Part shown: one piece after another, positions 45,689-58,406 of the stretch
Layout: every line of letters begins with the position of its first letter
Position numbering within the stretch: the stretch's first letter is position 1
From: Uliginosibacterium sp. 31-16
GTDB lineage: Bacteria; Pseudomonadota; Gammaproteobacteria; Burkholderiales; Rhodocyclaceae
Reading direction: 5' to 3'
NCBI RefSeq assembly: GCF_030730865.1
Contig: NZ_JAVALZ010000001.1
Location: forward strand, 744,001-808,000
DNA length: 64,000 nucleotides
Notes under the pieces: model-generated
Databases searched by the model: none
The model's input: the letters and a program-made list of their open reading frames with translations, nothing else
What the model was told of the DNA's origin: nothing
Position numbers and translations under genes: made by a program

Positions 45689-46837
45689 TCACCAAAACAG
45701 CCATAAAGCAAGTGTAATTGCCAGTGCAATGCCGATCATGGTAGGGGCGTATCCGTGCATGCGTGCTTGACGTCGCTCCGGCGTAGTCTGCATCCGTGAC
45801 ATGGCTGTGCGCAACTCATCGCGCGACCGGCCAGATGGCGCGGACGTCGCGACACTATTACGCATCAACGCCGGAGGCATATTCCCCAGGACTGTAGTTG
45901 GTGTCGCATATGCAGAGGCATCCATCGGGATATGCGGACGCGGCTGGGAGCGTTTCATCTCTGTCCCGCAGACCCTGCAGCGTGAGCTGGATGTCTGGCG
46001 GTGGCCGCATTGGTCACAGCGCACGTAATCAACAGATGCTGCTGCCGGCGTAGGAACTACGATCGGTTTGCTGCTGCGTGGAGGTTGAGGCTGGGAGCGA
46101 TGCGATAAAGACTCCGTCTTCCGCAGTGGAGCATCGTAACTGGAAGCTGCTACAGCCGAGGAAACGTTTGCAACAGGCTGCGGAAAAATTCCCTCAGCAT
46201 AATCAGAGGTGTCAGGCAATTCGAATTGCGTCTGCAACAAGGCGGAATAGCTTTCATCGCCGTGCCGACGAAATCCTGCCGGACGTTGACTCGCTGGTAC
46301 GGCAGGCGCCGTAACAGGCACAACAATCTGTTCAATCGCGGGAAGCTCAGCCACCCTCTCTACGGTTTCGACTTCCAGATCAATCTGCATGCCGATACGC
46401 GCCAGTTCAACGACGTAGCGCGACCCCACATCCGAAGAGACTCCGCGCTTGAGCACCGCCTTGCTGCCATTGAACATCCGCTCCAACTGCGCTGGCGCTG
46501 CCTTCAGGCGGGCTGCAGCCGCCCGCATCACGGCATCCCGTTGAAAACCGTCCAGAATGCGCCCCCAGAACACGACCTTGAATGTTGCCAGTGCCTGTAC
46601 GGTATCTGCAGAACGGGGGATGCGCGCCATGCCCGCATCCAGACCCAAGCGCCTCAGGACATCCAGATAAAGGCGCCCGGAATCTTCGGTCACGCCTTTT
46701 TTGAGAACCATCCGCTCACCACAGAACAGGCGCTCAACCTGTTTTGCGTCAAGACTCAAGCGACTTGCCACCGCCTTGCGTACAACCTGCGGATCGTAGC
46801 CATCAAGCAGACGACCACTGAACACAATGCAATACAT
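45689..46837 (-). CDS. Tail-anchored protein with two N-terminal repeats and a zinc ribbon (unknown function)
   Basis: 382 residues. Two related modules of about 75 residues lie at 1-75 and about 86-160. Each follows the pattern F-x-GR(L/I)LDG(F/Y), then an A(A/S)RL helix, QxER(L/M)F and VLK(K/R)GV. A low-complexity Pro/Ser/Thr region follows (about 175-265), then a zinc ribbon CxxC-x9-CxxC (274/277/287/290). A final membrane helix (about 364-382) ends the protein with no residues after it. This order suggests a cytosolic protein anchored by its C-terminus. The next gene upstream is a clear paralogue. I recall similar repeats in uncharacterised proteobacterial proteins, but no function. Confidence 0.78.
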   Translation of the reverse strand: MYCIVFSGRLLDGYDPQVVRKAVASRLSLDAKQVERLFCGERMVLKKGVTEDSGRLYLDVLRRLGLDAGMARIPRSADTVQALATFKVVFWGRILDGFQRDAVMRAAAARLKAAPAQLERMFNGSKAVLKRGVSSDVGSRYVVELARIGMQIDLEVETVERVAELPAIEQIVVPVTAPAVPASQRPAGFRRHGDESYSALLQTQFELPDTSDYAEGIFPQPVANVSSAVAASSYDAPLRKTESLSHRSQPQPPRSSKPIVVPTPAAASVDYVRCDQCGHRQTSSSRCRVCGTEMKRSQPRPHIPMDASAYATPTTVLGNMPPALMRNSVATSAPSGRSRDELRTAMSRMQTTPERRQARMHGYAPTMIGIALAITLALWLFW

Positions 46838-46859
46838 TGCCCGCCCCCGTTTTATTAGT

Positions 46860-46885
46860 GCCCGAGTTGCATCGGGCTATTTTTT
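46860..46885 (+). terminator. Terminator-like hairpin with T-run just upstream of the 46837 start
   Basis: GCCCGA-GTTGCA-TCGGGC followed by TATTTTTT on the plus strand. No plus-strand gene ends nearby, so it may block antisense reading or form part of the leader of the minus-strand gene. Confidence 0.5.
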
Positions 46886-46982
46886 GCATGGTTTCGCAAC
46901 ACGCCAACTTCTGCCCATTGGGGCATACGCTAATATGCCGTCCCAAGCGGCGTCTCACAAGGATTTTGCCCTCTTCTGTTGC

Positions 46983-47006
46983 GACAAACTGACAAATCAG
47001 TTTGTC
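46983..47006. terminator. 10-bp-stem hairpin after the second tail-anchored protein gene
   Basis: GACAAACTGA-CAAA-TCAGTTTGTC is a perfect inverted repeat 14 bp past the stop at 47021 (minus strand). It lacks a T-run, so it is either a weak terminator or a 3' stabilising stem. Confidence 0.45.
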
Positions 47007-47020
47007 ACGCCATCCTAGCC

Positions 47021-48064
47021 TCAGCGAACCAGCAAGAATATTAAAACCGCGAGTACAACCAGAAGCAGGAGTGTCTTGAAATAGGGGAAATTCGACTCTG
47101 TTTGCTCCGGCGCATCCTGCAATTGCATGAGGTCATGCAGCGACTCTACTGCCTTCTGACGCGCCTGTACCTTCTTCAGAACGGGGATCTCTGCAGGGGT
47201 AACCAAAGTTGTCGGGGCAGTATCAACAAAACGATCGGCTCGTCCAACATATATGCGTGGCTTGGGTAATTCAACCCCACACTTGCTGCAAGTAATCGCA
47301 TAAGGTTGATAAAAGCCACAGCGAGGACAATTAAGGTAGCCATCCGTATTTGCTGCTGAAAAAGCCCCCCCAACGGAACGTGGCGGCACTACGGGTGGAG
47401 TAACTGTCGATGCATCGTCATCACGGGCAATTGAGGAAGACGTATCGTAACCAGCGAATACCGTGCCAGAAAGATCGCAGTCAGTCCGAAGAAGCGCGCC
47501 ATACTGCGGGTCATCCTCCTGCAAGCCTGCAGACGGCAGCATGGGCACACCTTGCGGGGTCGGTTGCAGTGCCACGGCAGCAACGGGGGCTTCGACTTCC
47601 AGCTCGATCTGCATGCCAATCAGTGCAAGTTCGACGACCAAGCGCGCGCCTTGCTCTGCAGAAACGCCACGCTTCAGAACAACCTTGGCGCCGCCAAAAA
47701 CCCGGATCAACTGCGCAGGAGGTACGCGCAAGCGCTTTGCAGCCGCAGCCATGACAGCAGCCCGCTCAAACCCCGGTAGTACTTTGCCCCAATACACTAC
47801 CTTGTATTCGGCAGTTTCATCTTGCGCAGGCTCTTCAACGCCCAGAGGCACAAGCGTTGCGTCCAGTCCGATAGAGCGCAGCTCGGCCATATATGCCTTG
47901 CTGTTGTTTTCGCTGACCTCCTTCTTGAGGACTACGGTCTGACCTGAGAACAAACGTTCAATCTGCGCTTCGCGCAGGCGCAGACGAACGCCAACCTCAA
48001 GACGCACGAACTGTGGATCGAAGCCTTGCAGCAAGCGACCACTGAACTCAATTCGATACATCAT
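47021..48064 (-). CDS. Tail-anchored protein with two N-terminal repeats and a zinc ribbon, paralogue
   Basis: 347 residues from the ATG at 48064, which has GAGGG seven bases upstream; ATG at 48061 is the next codon and aligns with the paralogue start. The layout is the same as for 45689-46837. Module one covers about 2-75 (FSGRLLQGFDP, QIERLFSG, VVLKKEVS) and module two about 85-160 (VVYWGKVLPGF, QLIRVFGG, VVLKRGVS). A linker is followed by a zinc ribbon CxxC-x9-CxxC (246/249/259/262), a charged segment, and a final membrane helix (about 325-345) ending LLVR. Not recognised as any named family. Confidence 0.76.
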   Translation of the reverse strand: MMYRIEFSGRLLQGFDPQFVRLEVGVRLRLREAQIERLFSGQTVVLKKEVSENNSKAYMAELRSIGLDATLVPLGVEEPAQDETAEYKVVYWGKVLPGFERAAVMAAAAKRLRVPPAQLIRVFGGAKVVLKRGVSAEQGARLVVELALIGMQIELEVEAPVAAVALQPTPQGVPMLPSAGLQEDDPQYGALLRTDCDLSGTVFAGYDTSSSIARDDDASTVTPPVVPPRSVGGAFSAANTDGYLNCPRCGFYQPYAITCSKCGVELPKPRIYVGRADRFVDTAPTTLVTPAEIPVLKKVQARQKAVESLHDLMQLQDAPEQTESNFPYFKTLLLLVVLAVLIFLLVR

Positions 48065-48232
48065 CTCCGTACCCTCGTATACGCCCTGACTCAGCAAGGC
48101 TTACCCAAGCCATCCTGCTCAGCTTTAGCAATTTTGTTATGGAAGGCGATTATGCCTACGCTGCCGCATTCGTGTCTTGTCGCGCCGCAACTTCCGACGA
48201 GCGCGGAATAGCACCGCCCGAAGGCCGCCACA

Positions 48233-48269
48233 AAGCACAACGGGCCGCATATAGCGGCCCGTTGTGCTT
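48233..48269 (-). terminator. Terminator of gltBD
   Basis: AAGCACAACGGGCCGC and GCGGCCCGTTGTGCTT form a perfect 16-bp stem with a five-base loop, 15 bp past the gltD stop. Confidence 0.8.
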
Positions 48270-48283
48270 GCTTCCGTGTAACC

Positions 48284-49768
48284 TCAGCGAGGTAGCACGC
48301 TGGTTCCCATCAAATAGGAGTCAACTTCGCGTGCTGCCTGGCGACCTTCGCGAATCGCCCAAACGACCAGTGACTGACCACGGCGGGTATCACCAGCCGC
48401 GAAAACCTTCGGTACGTTGGTAGCGTAGCAGCCAGCGCCGTCAGTCGTCGCCTTGGCGTTGCCACGCGTGTCCTTGTCGACACCGAAGCCTTCCAGCAAG
48501 CTGGCGACCGGATTGACAAAGCCCATGGCGAGGAACACGGCTTCCGCCGGAATTTCGCGCTCGGAGCCCGCCACTTCGCTCATCTTGAACTGGCCGGTCT
48601 TCTCGTCCTTGGTCCATTCCACATTGGCAATGACCATGGACTTGAGCTTGCCATTCTCGCCTTTGAACTCCTTGGTGGTCACGCACCACTCGCGCTGGCA
48701 GCCTTCATCATGCGAAGACGAAGTCCGCAGCTTGTTCGGCCAGTACGGCCAGGTGACGGACTTGTTTTCCTGCACCGGAGGCTTCGGCATCAATTCGATT
48801 TGCAGGATGCTCTTGGCGCCTTGGCGATTGGAAGTGCCCACGCAATCAGAGCCTGTATCTCCACCACCAATGACAACAACGTTCTTGCCGCCCACAGTGA
48901 TCTGATCCTTGAGTTTGTCGCCAGCATTCACCTTGTTTTGCGGGATCAGGAATTCCAGCGCGTAGTGCACGCCGTCCAGCTCACGTCCCGGCACAGGCAG
49001 ATCGCGCGGCAGTTCGGAACCAGCGGTGATGACTACGGCATCGAAGTCCTTCATCAATGCCTTGGGTGAGATCTTTTCCTTGGCATCGGTATTGATGCCT
49101 TTGGGCAGATCAACGTCGCCGATGTAGACTGAAGTCTTGAAGGTTACGCCTTCCGCTTCGAGTTGCTTCATGCGGCGATCGATGATGCTCTTGTCGAGTT
49201 TGAAGTCTGGGATACCGTAGCGCAGCAGGCCGCCCACGCGCGAGCTCTTCTCGAACACGGTCACCGCATGGCCGGCGCGCGCCAGTTGCTGAGCAGCTGC
49301 CAGACCAGCAGGGCCGCCGCCAACCACAGCAACCTTCTTACCGGTCTTCACAGCAGCAGGTTGCGGAACGACCCAGCCGTTTTCCCATGCCTTGTCGATG
49401 ATGGCGTGCTCGATGGACTTGATTCCCACCGGTGCAGCGTTGATACCCAACGTGCAGGCGGCTTCGCACGGAGCCGGGCAGATGCGGCCGGTGAACTCCG
49501 GGAAGTTGTTGGTGGAGTGCAGCACACCAATCGCCTCCTGCCACTTCTGCTTGTAAACCAGATCGTTCCAGTCCGGAATGATGTTGTTTACAGGGCAGCC
49601 GTTGTTGCAGAACGGAATGCCACAGTCCATGCAGCGTGCGCCCTGAATCTTGGCTTGATCATCGCTCAAGGCGATGACAAATTCCTTGTAGTTCTTCTTG
49701 CGCAATTCGGGGGCTGGATAACCCTCTTCCTGGCGCTCGAATTCAAGAAAGCCGGTAACTTTTCCCAT
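48284..49768 (-). CDS. gltD: Glutamate synthase (NADPH) small subunit
   Basis: 494 residues. It supplies electrons from NADPH to the large subunit for reductive transfer of the glutamine amide to 2-oxoglutarate. Fe-S ligands lie in [15 protein letters not shown] (about 42-56) and [12 protein letters not shown]. The FAD-binding [17 protein letters not shown] lies at about 151, and the NADPH-binding [12 protein letters not shown] near 295. Length matches the family. It follows gltB after a 19-bp gap and is closed by a strong hairpin. Confidence 0.97.
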   Translation of the reverse strand: MGKVTGFLEFERQEEGYPAPELRKKNYKEFVIALSDDQAKIQGARCMDCGIPFCNNGCPVNNIIPDWNDLVYKQKWQEAIGVLHSTNNFPEFTGRICPAPCEAACTLGINAAPVGIKSIEHAIIDKAWENGWVVPQPAAVKTGKKVAVVGGGPAGLAAAQQLARAGHAVTVFEKSSRVGGLLRYGIPDFKLDKSIIDRRMKQLEAEGVTFKTSVYIGDVDLPKGINTDAKEKISPKALMKDFDAVVITAGSELPRDLPVPGRELDGVHYALEFLIPQNKVNAGDKLKDQITVGGKNVVVIGGGDTGSDCVGTSNRQGAKSILQIELMPKPPVQENKSVTWPYWPNKLRTSSSHDEGCQREWCVTTKEFKGENGKLKSMVIANVEWTKDEKTGQFKMSEVAGSEREIPAEAVFLAMGFVNPVASLLEGFGVDKDTRGNAKATTDGAGCYATNVPKVFAAGDTRRGQSLVVWAIREGRQAAREVDSYLMGTSVLPR

Positions 49769-49787
49769 TTCTATTCCTTCCCGATTC

Positions 49788-54464
<4,677 letters not shown>

Positions 54465-54539
54465 GGTTACACTCCAGAAACCGGAAATCTGCGGACGCTT
54501 GCGCCTCAGGGCGCAGCGTGGACAACCGTAAGGGTTTGA

Positions 54540-54568
54540 ACTATAGGACGAGCAATTCTCGCCCTCAA
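54540..54568 (-). promoter_or_regulatory. Promoter of gltBD
   Basis: On the minus strand TTGAGG (54568-54563) and TATAGT (54545-54540) are separated by 17 bp. Transcription should start near 54533, giving a leader of about 69 nt before the gltB ATG. Confidence 0.7.
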
Positions 54569-54844
54569 GCACTATAAAACAGGGTCAGAGTCTAATTTAC
54601 ATTACGCACCAACTTGGCGCCCAATAAATAAGGGACAGAGTGATACGGGTGCGCGCAGAGAAGATATATCACGCTTGTCGTTTCATCGCCCCCCCCTTCC
54701 TCAGGCGGGGCTCGAAAAGCTTCTCTGCACTAGCCCTGCGGTAAGCCGCGTGCAGCAAGGGTTTTCAGGCAATCACCCCGAACAGGACCGCCCAGCAAGC
54801 GTTTCAGCACACAGCACTTCAAAAGACCCGTCCAGCGCAGCTCT
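54569..54844. other. Rest of the 380-bp gltB upstream region
   Basis: No gene is seen between the gltB promoter and the end of the transposase gene. It carries a short direct repeat AGGGTCAGAGT (54581-54591) and AGGGACAGAGT (54631-54641), a GC-rich run near 54690-54720 and a REP-like element (54819-54848). Confidence 0.5.
54581..54641. repeat. Pair of GGGnCAGAGT direct repeats
   Basis: AGGGTCAGAGT (54581-54591) and AGGGACAGAGT (54631-54641), 50 bp apart, both in AT-rich flanks. I recall similar motifs beside Y1-transposase genes in many bacteria. They may be remnants of the end of such an element. Confidence 0.4.
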
Positions 54845-54848
54845 TCAG
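54819..54848. repeat. REP-like element beside the transposase gene
   Basis: Thirty bases that align end to end with the repeat at 20235-20264, sharing the AAGACCCG-like left arm and GCTCTTCAG right arm. It overlaps the stop codon of the transposase gene. Confidence 0.5.
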
Positions 54849-55537
54849 GCTGAAGGCAGTTTGCGCGGACGCCCCTTTGGCAAAGGCGCGAGGCGACGGT
54901 TCGGTTGGGGATCAAGACTGGTGACGGGCGCCTGTCCAAGCATCCAGCCACGATGGGCGGAATAGCGCAGGCGGTCGAGTTCGGCGAACGAGATGCCAGC
55001 TTCGAGCAGGCGACGCCAAGCGGCTTGCCGCTCAAAAGGGGTGTTGCCGAGCTGCCAGTACAGGGCATGGTCGGCAATCAGCGGATCAGGCTCTAGGCCA
55101 AGGTGGTGACGACAACTGGACCAGGGATAGTGTTCGGCACTGGCCACCAGCCCCGCGCGCACGGGATTGAGTTCAATGTAGCGACTGGCTGCGTGCAGCC
55201 ATTCGTTGGGTTCGACAACCGTGGAACGGTAGCGCCCTTCCCACAAGGTACCGCTGCGATGGTGACGATCGTTGAACCAGCGCACATAACGACGGCCGAG
55301 GCGCTGCATCAGGCTCCCCGCCGCATCTTCATCCGGCGGGGTAATCAGGAGGTGGGCATGGTCCGGCATGAGCACATAGGCATGCAGAGCGACGCCTGCT
55401 TCACGGGCGGATTCGCGCAAGTGCTGGCGATATTGCTGGAAATCAGCCTCGTCGGCAAAAACGCTGCTGCGGTTGTTGCCACGCTGGGTAATGAGTTGCG
55501 GCAGACCAGGGATGTAGAGGCGCGGCAGGCGGCTCAT
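54845..55537 (-). CDS. REP-associated tyrosine transposase (RAYT, Y1_Tnp family)
   Basis: 230 residues. A single-strand DNA transposase domain has the HUH pair as His60-Ala-His62 (VLMPDHAHLLITP) and a likely catalytic Tyr84 in GRRYVRWFN, followed by GTLWEGRYRS and YIELNPVRAGLV, which are hallmarks of RAYT proteins. Such single-copy, domesticated transposases are linked to REP palindromes; matching repeats occur at 54819, 35484 and 20234. It follows dgt with a 10-bp gap and may be carried by that transcript. It appears intact. Confidence 0.92.
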   Translation of the reverse strand: MSRLPRLYIPGLPQLITQRGNNRSSVFADEADFQQYRQHLRESAREAGVALHAYVLMPDHAHLLITPPDEDAAGSLMQRLGRRYVRWFNDRHHRSGTLWEGRYRSTVVEPNEWLHAASRYIELNPVRAGLVASAEHYPWSSCRHHLGLEPDPLIADHALYWQLGNTPFERQAAWRRLLEAGISFAELDRLRYSAHRGWMLGQAPVTSLDPQPNRRLAPLPKGRPRKLPSA

Positions 55538-55547
55538 GGTTGAGCAC

Positions 55548-56678
55548 CTACTTGCCTTCGGCGAGCGAAAAGAGGCGGCGATGCTCTTTCATGGCGTAGC
55601 GATCAGTCATGCCGGCAATGTAATCGGCAATCGCACGAGCCTTGTCTTCACGTGCCCAGAGTTGGTATTGCGGCGGCAACAGGCGGGTATCGTCCATGAA
55701 TACGCCAAAGAGATCGGCAATGATGCGACGGGCCTTGCTCATCTCGCGCAGCACCTGATAGTGCCAGTAAAGGTTGTCACGCAGAAATTGCTGCAACTGC
55801 AACAGTTCAGCTTGCATGGCAGGTGAAAAAGCTACAAGCGGAGCAGTTGCGCTGCGCACATCAGCCAGGGTGCTGATCCCGGCAACAGCGATGTTTTGGC
55901 AGGTCTGTGTGATCAGATCGATCGCCTGGGCATTGATCATCCTGCGCACGGTTTCATGGATGAGGCGCCGCCCTCCCAGATCAGGATAGTGGACTCTCAC
56001 GCTCTGGCAGTGGCGGGCAAATGCATCAACGCCCTCCAGTTGCTCCAGTGTGAGGAGCCCGGCGCGCAAACCATCGTCGACATCATGATTGTTGTAGGCG
56101 ATGGAGTCGGCAAGGTTGCAGAGTTGGGCTTCAAGCGAGGCTTGCTGTTTGTCGATGAAGCGCGCCCCGAGTTCGCCAAGCTGGCGCGCATTGGGCAAGG
56201 AGCAGTGCTTGAGAATCCCCTCACGCGTTTCGTACATCAGGTTGAGGCCGTCAAAGGCAGCGTAATGCTCTTCAAGCTGGTCGACAATGCGCAAGGACTG
56301 GAGGTTGTGCTCGAAGCCGCCGTAAGGCTGCATGCACTCGTTCAACGCCTCCTGCCCGGCATGGCCAAAGGGGGTATGGCCAAGATCATGCGAAAGCGAG
56401 ATGGCCTCGACCAGATCTTCGTTCAGACTGAGGGCACGTGCCAGCGAACGGCCAATCTGGGCAACCTCGATACTGTGGGTGAGGCGGGTACGAAAGAGAT
56501 CGCCCTCGTGATTGACGAAGACCTGAGTCTTGTACTCGAGGCGGCGAAAAGCGGTGCAATGAATGATACGGTCACGATCACGCTGGAATTCGCTGCGTGA
56601 TACAGGGGACTCTTCGGCAAAACGCCGTCCTTTGCTGTTGCCTTCATCGACGGCATAAGCGGCCAGGGTGTTTGGCAT
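55548..56678 (-). CDS. dgt: Deoxyguanosinetriphosphate triphosphohydrolase-like protein
   Basis: 376 residues of the HD-domain dNTPase family, which removes triphosphate from dNTPs. Metal ligands are His in [12 protein letters not shown] in [13 protein letters not shown], and a later Asp in NNHDVDDG. The length is that of the shorter dNTP hydrolases (dgt-like type 2) rather than the 505-residue E. coli enzyme. It begins 2 nt after the aroB stop, so aroK, aroB and dgt are probably one transcript. Confidence 0.93.
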   Translation of the reverse strand: MPNTLAAYAVDEGNSKGRRFAEESPVSRSEFQRDRDRIIHCTAFRRLEYKTQVFVNHEGDLFRTRLTHSIEVAQIGRSLARALSLNEDLVEAISLSHDLGHTPFGHAGQEALNECMQPYGGFEHNLQSLRIVDQLEEHYAAFDGLNLMYETREGILKHCSLPNARQLGELGARFIDKQQASLEAQLCNLADSIAYNNHDVDDGLRAGLLTLEQLEGVDAFARHCQSVRVHYPDLGGRRLIHETVRRMINAQAIDLITQTCQNIAVAGISTLADVRSATAPLVAFSPAMQAELLQLQQFLRDNLYWHYQVLREMSKARRIIADLFGVFMDDTRLLPPQYQLWAREDKARAIADYIAGMTDRYAMKEHRRLFSLAEGK

Positions 56679-56680
56679 GC

Positions 56681-57763
56681 TCAGGCGCAGCAGGCGTCAA
56701 TCGCCGCTTCAATATCATCCAGCGAGGCCGAGTCATGGATGATGCCCTGTCCGATGGCCTTCAACAGGATAAGACGCAAACGACCAGACTCAACTTTCTT
56801 GTCGTGGCGCATCAGATCGATGTAGCGCTCAGCTCCCAGCTTCGGCCCTATAACAGGCAAACCAGCGCGCTCCAGAATCTTGCGCACTCGCGCCACGTCT
56901 CTTGCTTCGAGCAGGCCAAGTCGTGCGGAAAGCTCGGCTGCCATCACCGTTCCAGCAGCAACCGCCTCGCCGTGCAGCCAGGCTCCAAAGCCAAGACCAG
57001 CCTCAATCGCGTGACCGAAAGTATGGCCAAGATTGAGCAAAGCGCGCTCGCCCTGCTCGGTTTCATCATTGGCAACAACTTCGGCCTTGTTGATGCAACT
57101 GCGCTCAACGGCGTAGGCCAGCGCAGCGGGGTCTTTGGCAAGAATGGCGTCAATATTGGCTTCAAGCCACTCAAGAAAGGGCAGATCGCGGATGAACCCA
57201 TATTTGATCACCTCGGCCAACCCGGCTTTCAATTCAGCGTCCGGCAGGGTCTGCAGAGTGTCAATATCCGCCAATACCAGACGCGGTTGGTAAAAAGCAC
57301 CAATCATGTTCTTGCCGAGCGGGTGATTGATGGCGGTCTTGCCACCCACCGAGGAGTCCACCTGTGAAAGCAGTGTGGTCGGGATCTGGATAAAGGGAAC
57401 GCCGCGCTGATAGGTGGCCGCAGCAAAACCGGCCATATCGCCAATAACGCCCCCTCCCAGAGCGATCAGCGTCGTCGTGCGTTCGCAACGCGCTCCCAGC
57501 AGCCCATCGAATATCTGATTGAGCGTAGACCAGTCTTTCCGAGACTCACCATCAGGCAAGATGATACTGGTGACCTGTACGCCAGCTTCCGTCAGCCCTT
57601 CGACCAAACGAATCAATAACAATGGCGCGACAACCTCGTTGGTGACGATCGCCACACGCGGTGATCTGAGATACGGCAGGATCAGTTCCGGCTTGCTCAA
57701 CAGATTCTGACCGATACGAATCGGATAAGCGCGCTCGGCCAGAGCTACGTTGACAGTGCGCAT
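56681..57763 (-). CDS. aroB: 3-Dehydroquinate synthase
   Basis: 360 residues from the ATG at 57763 ([18 protein letters not shown]); a start four codons earlier is possible. It converts DAHP to 3-dehydroquinate in aromatic amino acid synthesis, using NAD and a metal. NAD-binding segments are LPDGE and [13 protein letters not shown]; the conserved metal-binding Glu lies in [10 protein letters not shown], and the two metal-binding His in [11 protein letters not shown] and [10 protein letters not shown]. It overlaps the end of aroK by 19 nt, consistent with translational coupling. Confidence 0.97.
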   Translation of the reverse strand: MRTVNVALAERAYPIRIGQNLLSKPELILPYLRSPRVAIVTNEVVAPLLLIRLVEGLTEAGVQVTSIILPDGESRKDWSTLNQIFDGLLGARCERTTTLIALGGGVIGDMAGFAAATYQRGVPFIQIPTTLLSQVDSSVGGKTAINHPLGKNMIGAFYQPRLVLADIDTLQTLPDAELKAGLAEVIKYGFIRDLPFLEWLEANIDAILAKDPAALAYAVERSCINKAEVVANDETEQGERALLNLGHTFGHAIEAGLGFGAWLHGEAVAAGTVMAAELSARLGLLEARDVARVRKILERAGLPVIGPKLGAERYIDLMRHDKKVESGRLRLILLKAIGQGIIHDSASLDDIEAAIDACCA

Positions 57764-58281
57764 TGGCGCTCCCACTCAGCAAGGATTTTCATGGCTGCAC
57801 CATTCGAATTGAGCCGCGCGCCATCTACAACCATGTCGGCGATTTCCCGGTATAGCGGGTCACGCTCGGCGCGCAATATGTTCAGTTTGGCGGCGGGGTC
57901 CGCAACCTGCAGCAAAGGTCGGTTGGTATCGTGGCGTGTCCGCTCAAGCAATACCTGCGTAGGGACATCCAAGTATACGATCCAGCCAGAGGCTTTCATC
58001 GCCTCACGATTGGCAGGATTCAGAACAGCGCCACCGCCAGTTGCAACAATAACGCCGGCCTCTGCAGCCAGTTCGGCAATAACCTGAGCCTCACGCCGAC
58101 GAAATCCAGCCTCGCCTTCCAACTCGAAAATCACAGGAATCCTCACCCCGGTACGGTTGACGATTTCGTGATCGGAGTCGTAAAAAACCCGTCCCATGCG
58201 CCGGGCAATCTGGCGACCGATTGTAGTCTTGCCCGAGCCCATCAGGCCGACAAGATAGATGTTGCGTCGAGAGGTGTCCAC
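57745..58281 (-). CDS. aroK: Shikimate kinase
   Basis: 178 residues with a GTG start at 58281 (M at first position, then [17 protein letters not shown]). An in-frame TAG four codons upstream rules out a longer form. The P-loop is GLMGSGKTT (12-20), shikimate binding is by DSDHEI and FRRREAQV, and GGG lies in VATGGGAV. It phosphorylates shikimate using ATP. The TAGAAT at 58288-58293 ends only six bases before the GTG, and no ribosome-binding site is seen, so the message may be leaderless. It is followed directly by aroB. Confidence 0.95.
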   Translation of the reverse strand: MDTSRRNIYLVGLMGSGKTTIGRQIARRMGRVFYDSDHEIVNRTGVRIPVIFELEGEAGFRRREAQVIAELAAEAGVIVATGGGAVLNPANREAMKASGWIVYLDVPTQVLLERTRHDTNRPLLQVADPAAKLNILRAERDPLYREIADMVVDGARLNSNGAAMKILAEWERQCALST

Positions 58282-58287
58282 GAGCGG

Positions 58288-58293
58288 ATTCTA
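58288..58293 (-). promoter_or_regulatory. -10 element directly before aroK
   Basis: TAGAAT on the minus strand, with six bases between it and the GTG start codon. No good -35 element at 16-18 bp. Transcription would begin at or within a base or two of the start codon. Confidence 0.4.
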
Positions 58294-58351
58294 GCCGAAA
58301 TCACCACAGCTCTTTTGTCAGCTCGCCCGCAAATTTGCCTGTGTACCAATG

Positions 58352-58387
58352 AAAAACCCGCAATACCAAGGTGGTACTGCGGGTTTT
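58352..58387 (-). terminator. Terminator of the pilMNOPQ operon
   Basis: On the minus strand, AAAACCCGCAGTACC and GGTATTGCGGGTTTT pair with one mismatch around a short loop and end in TTTTT. It lies 20 bp past the pilQ stop and before aroK. Confidence 0.88.
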
Positions 58388-58406
58388 GGATTTCCAACCG
58401 AGCGTA

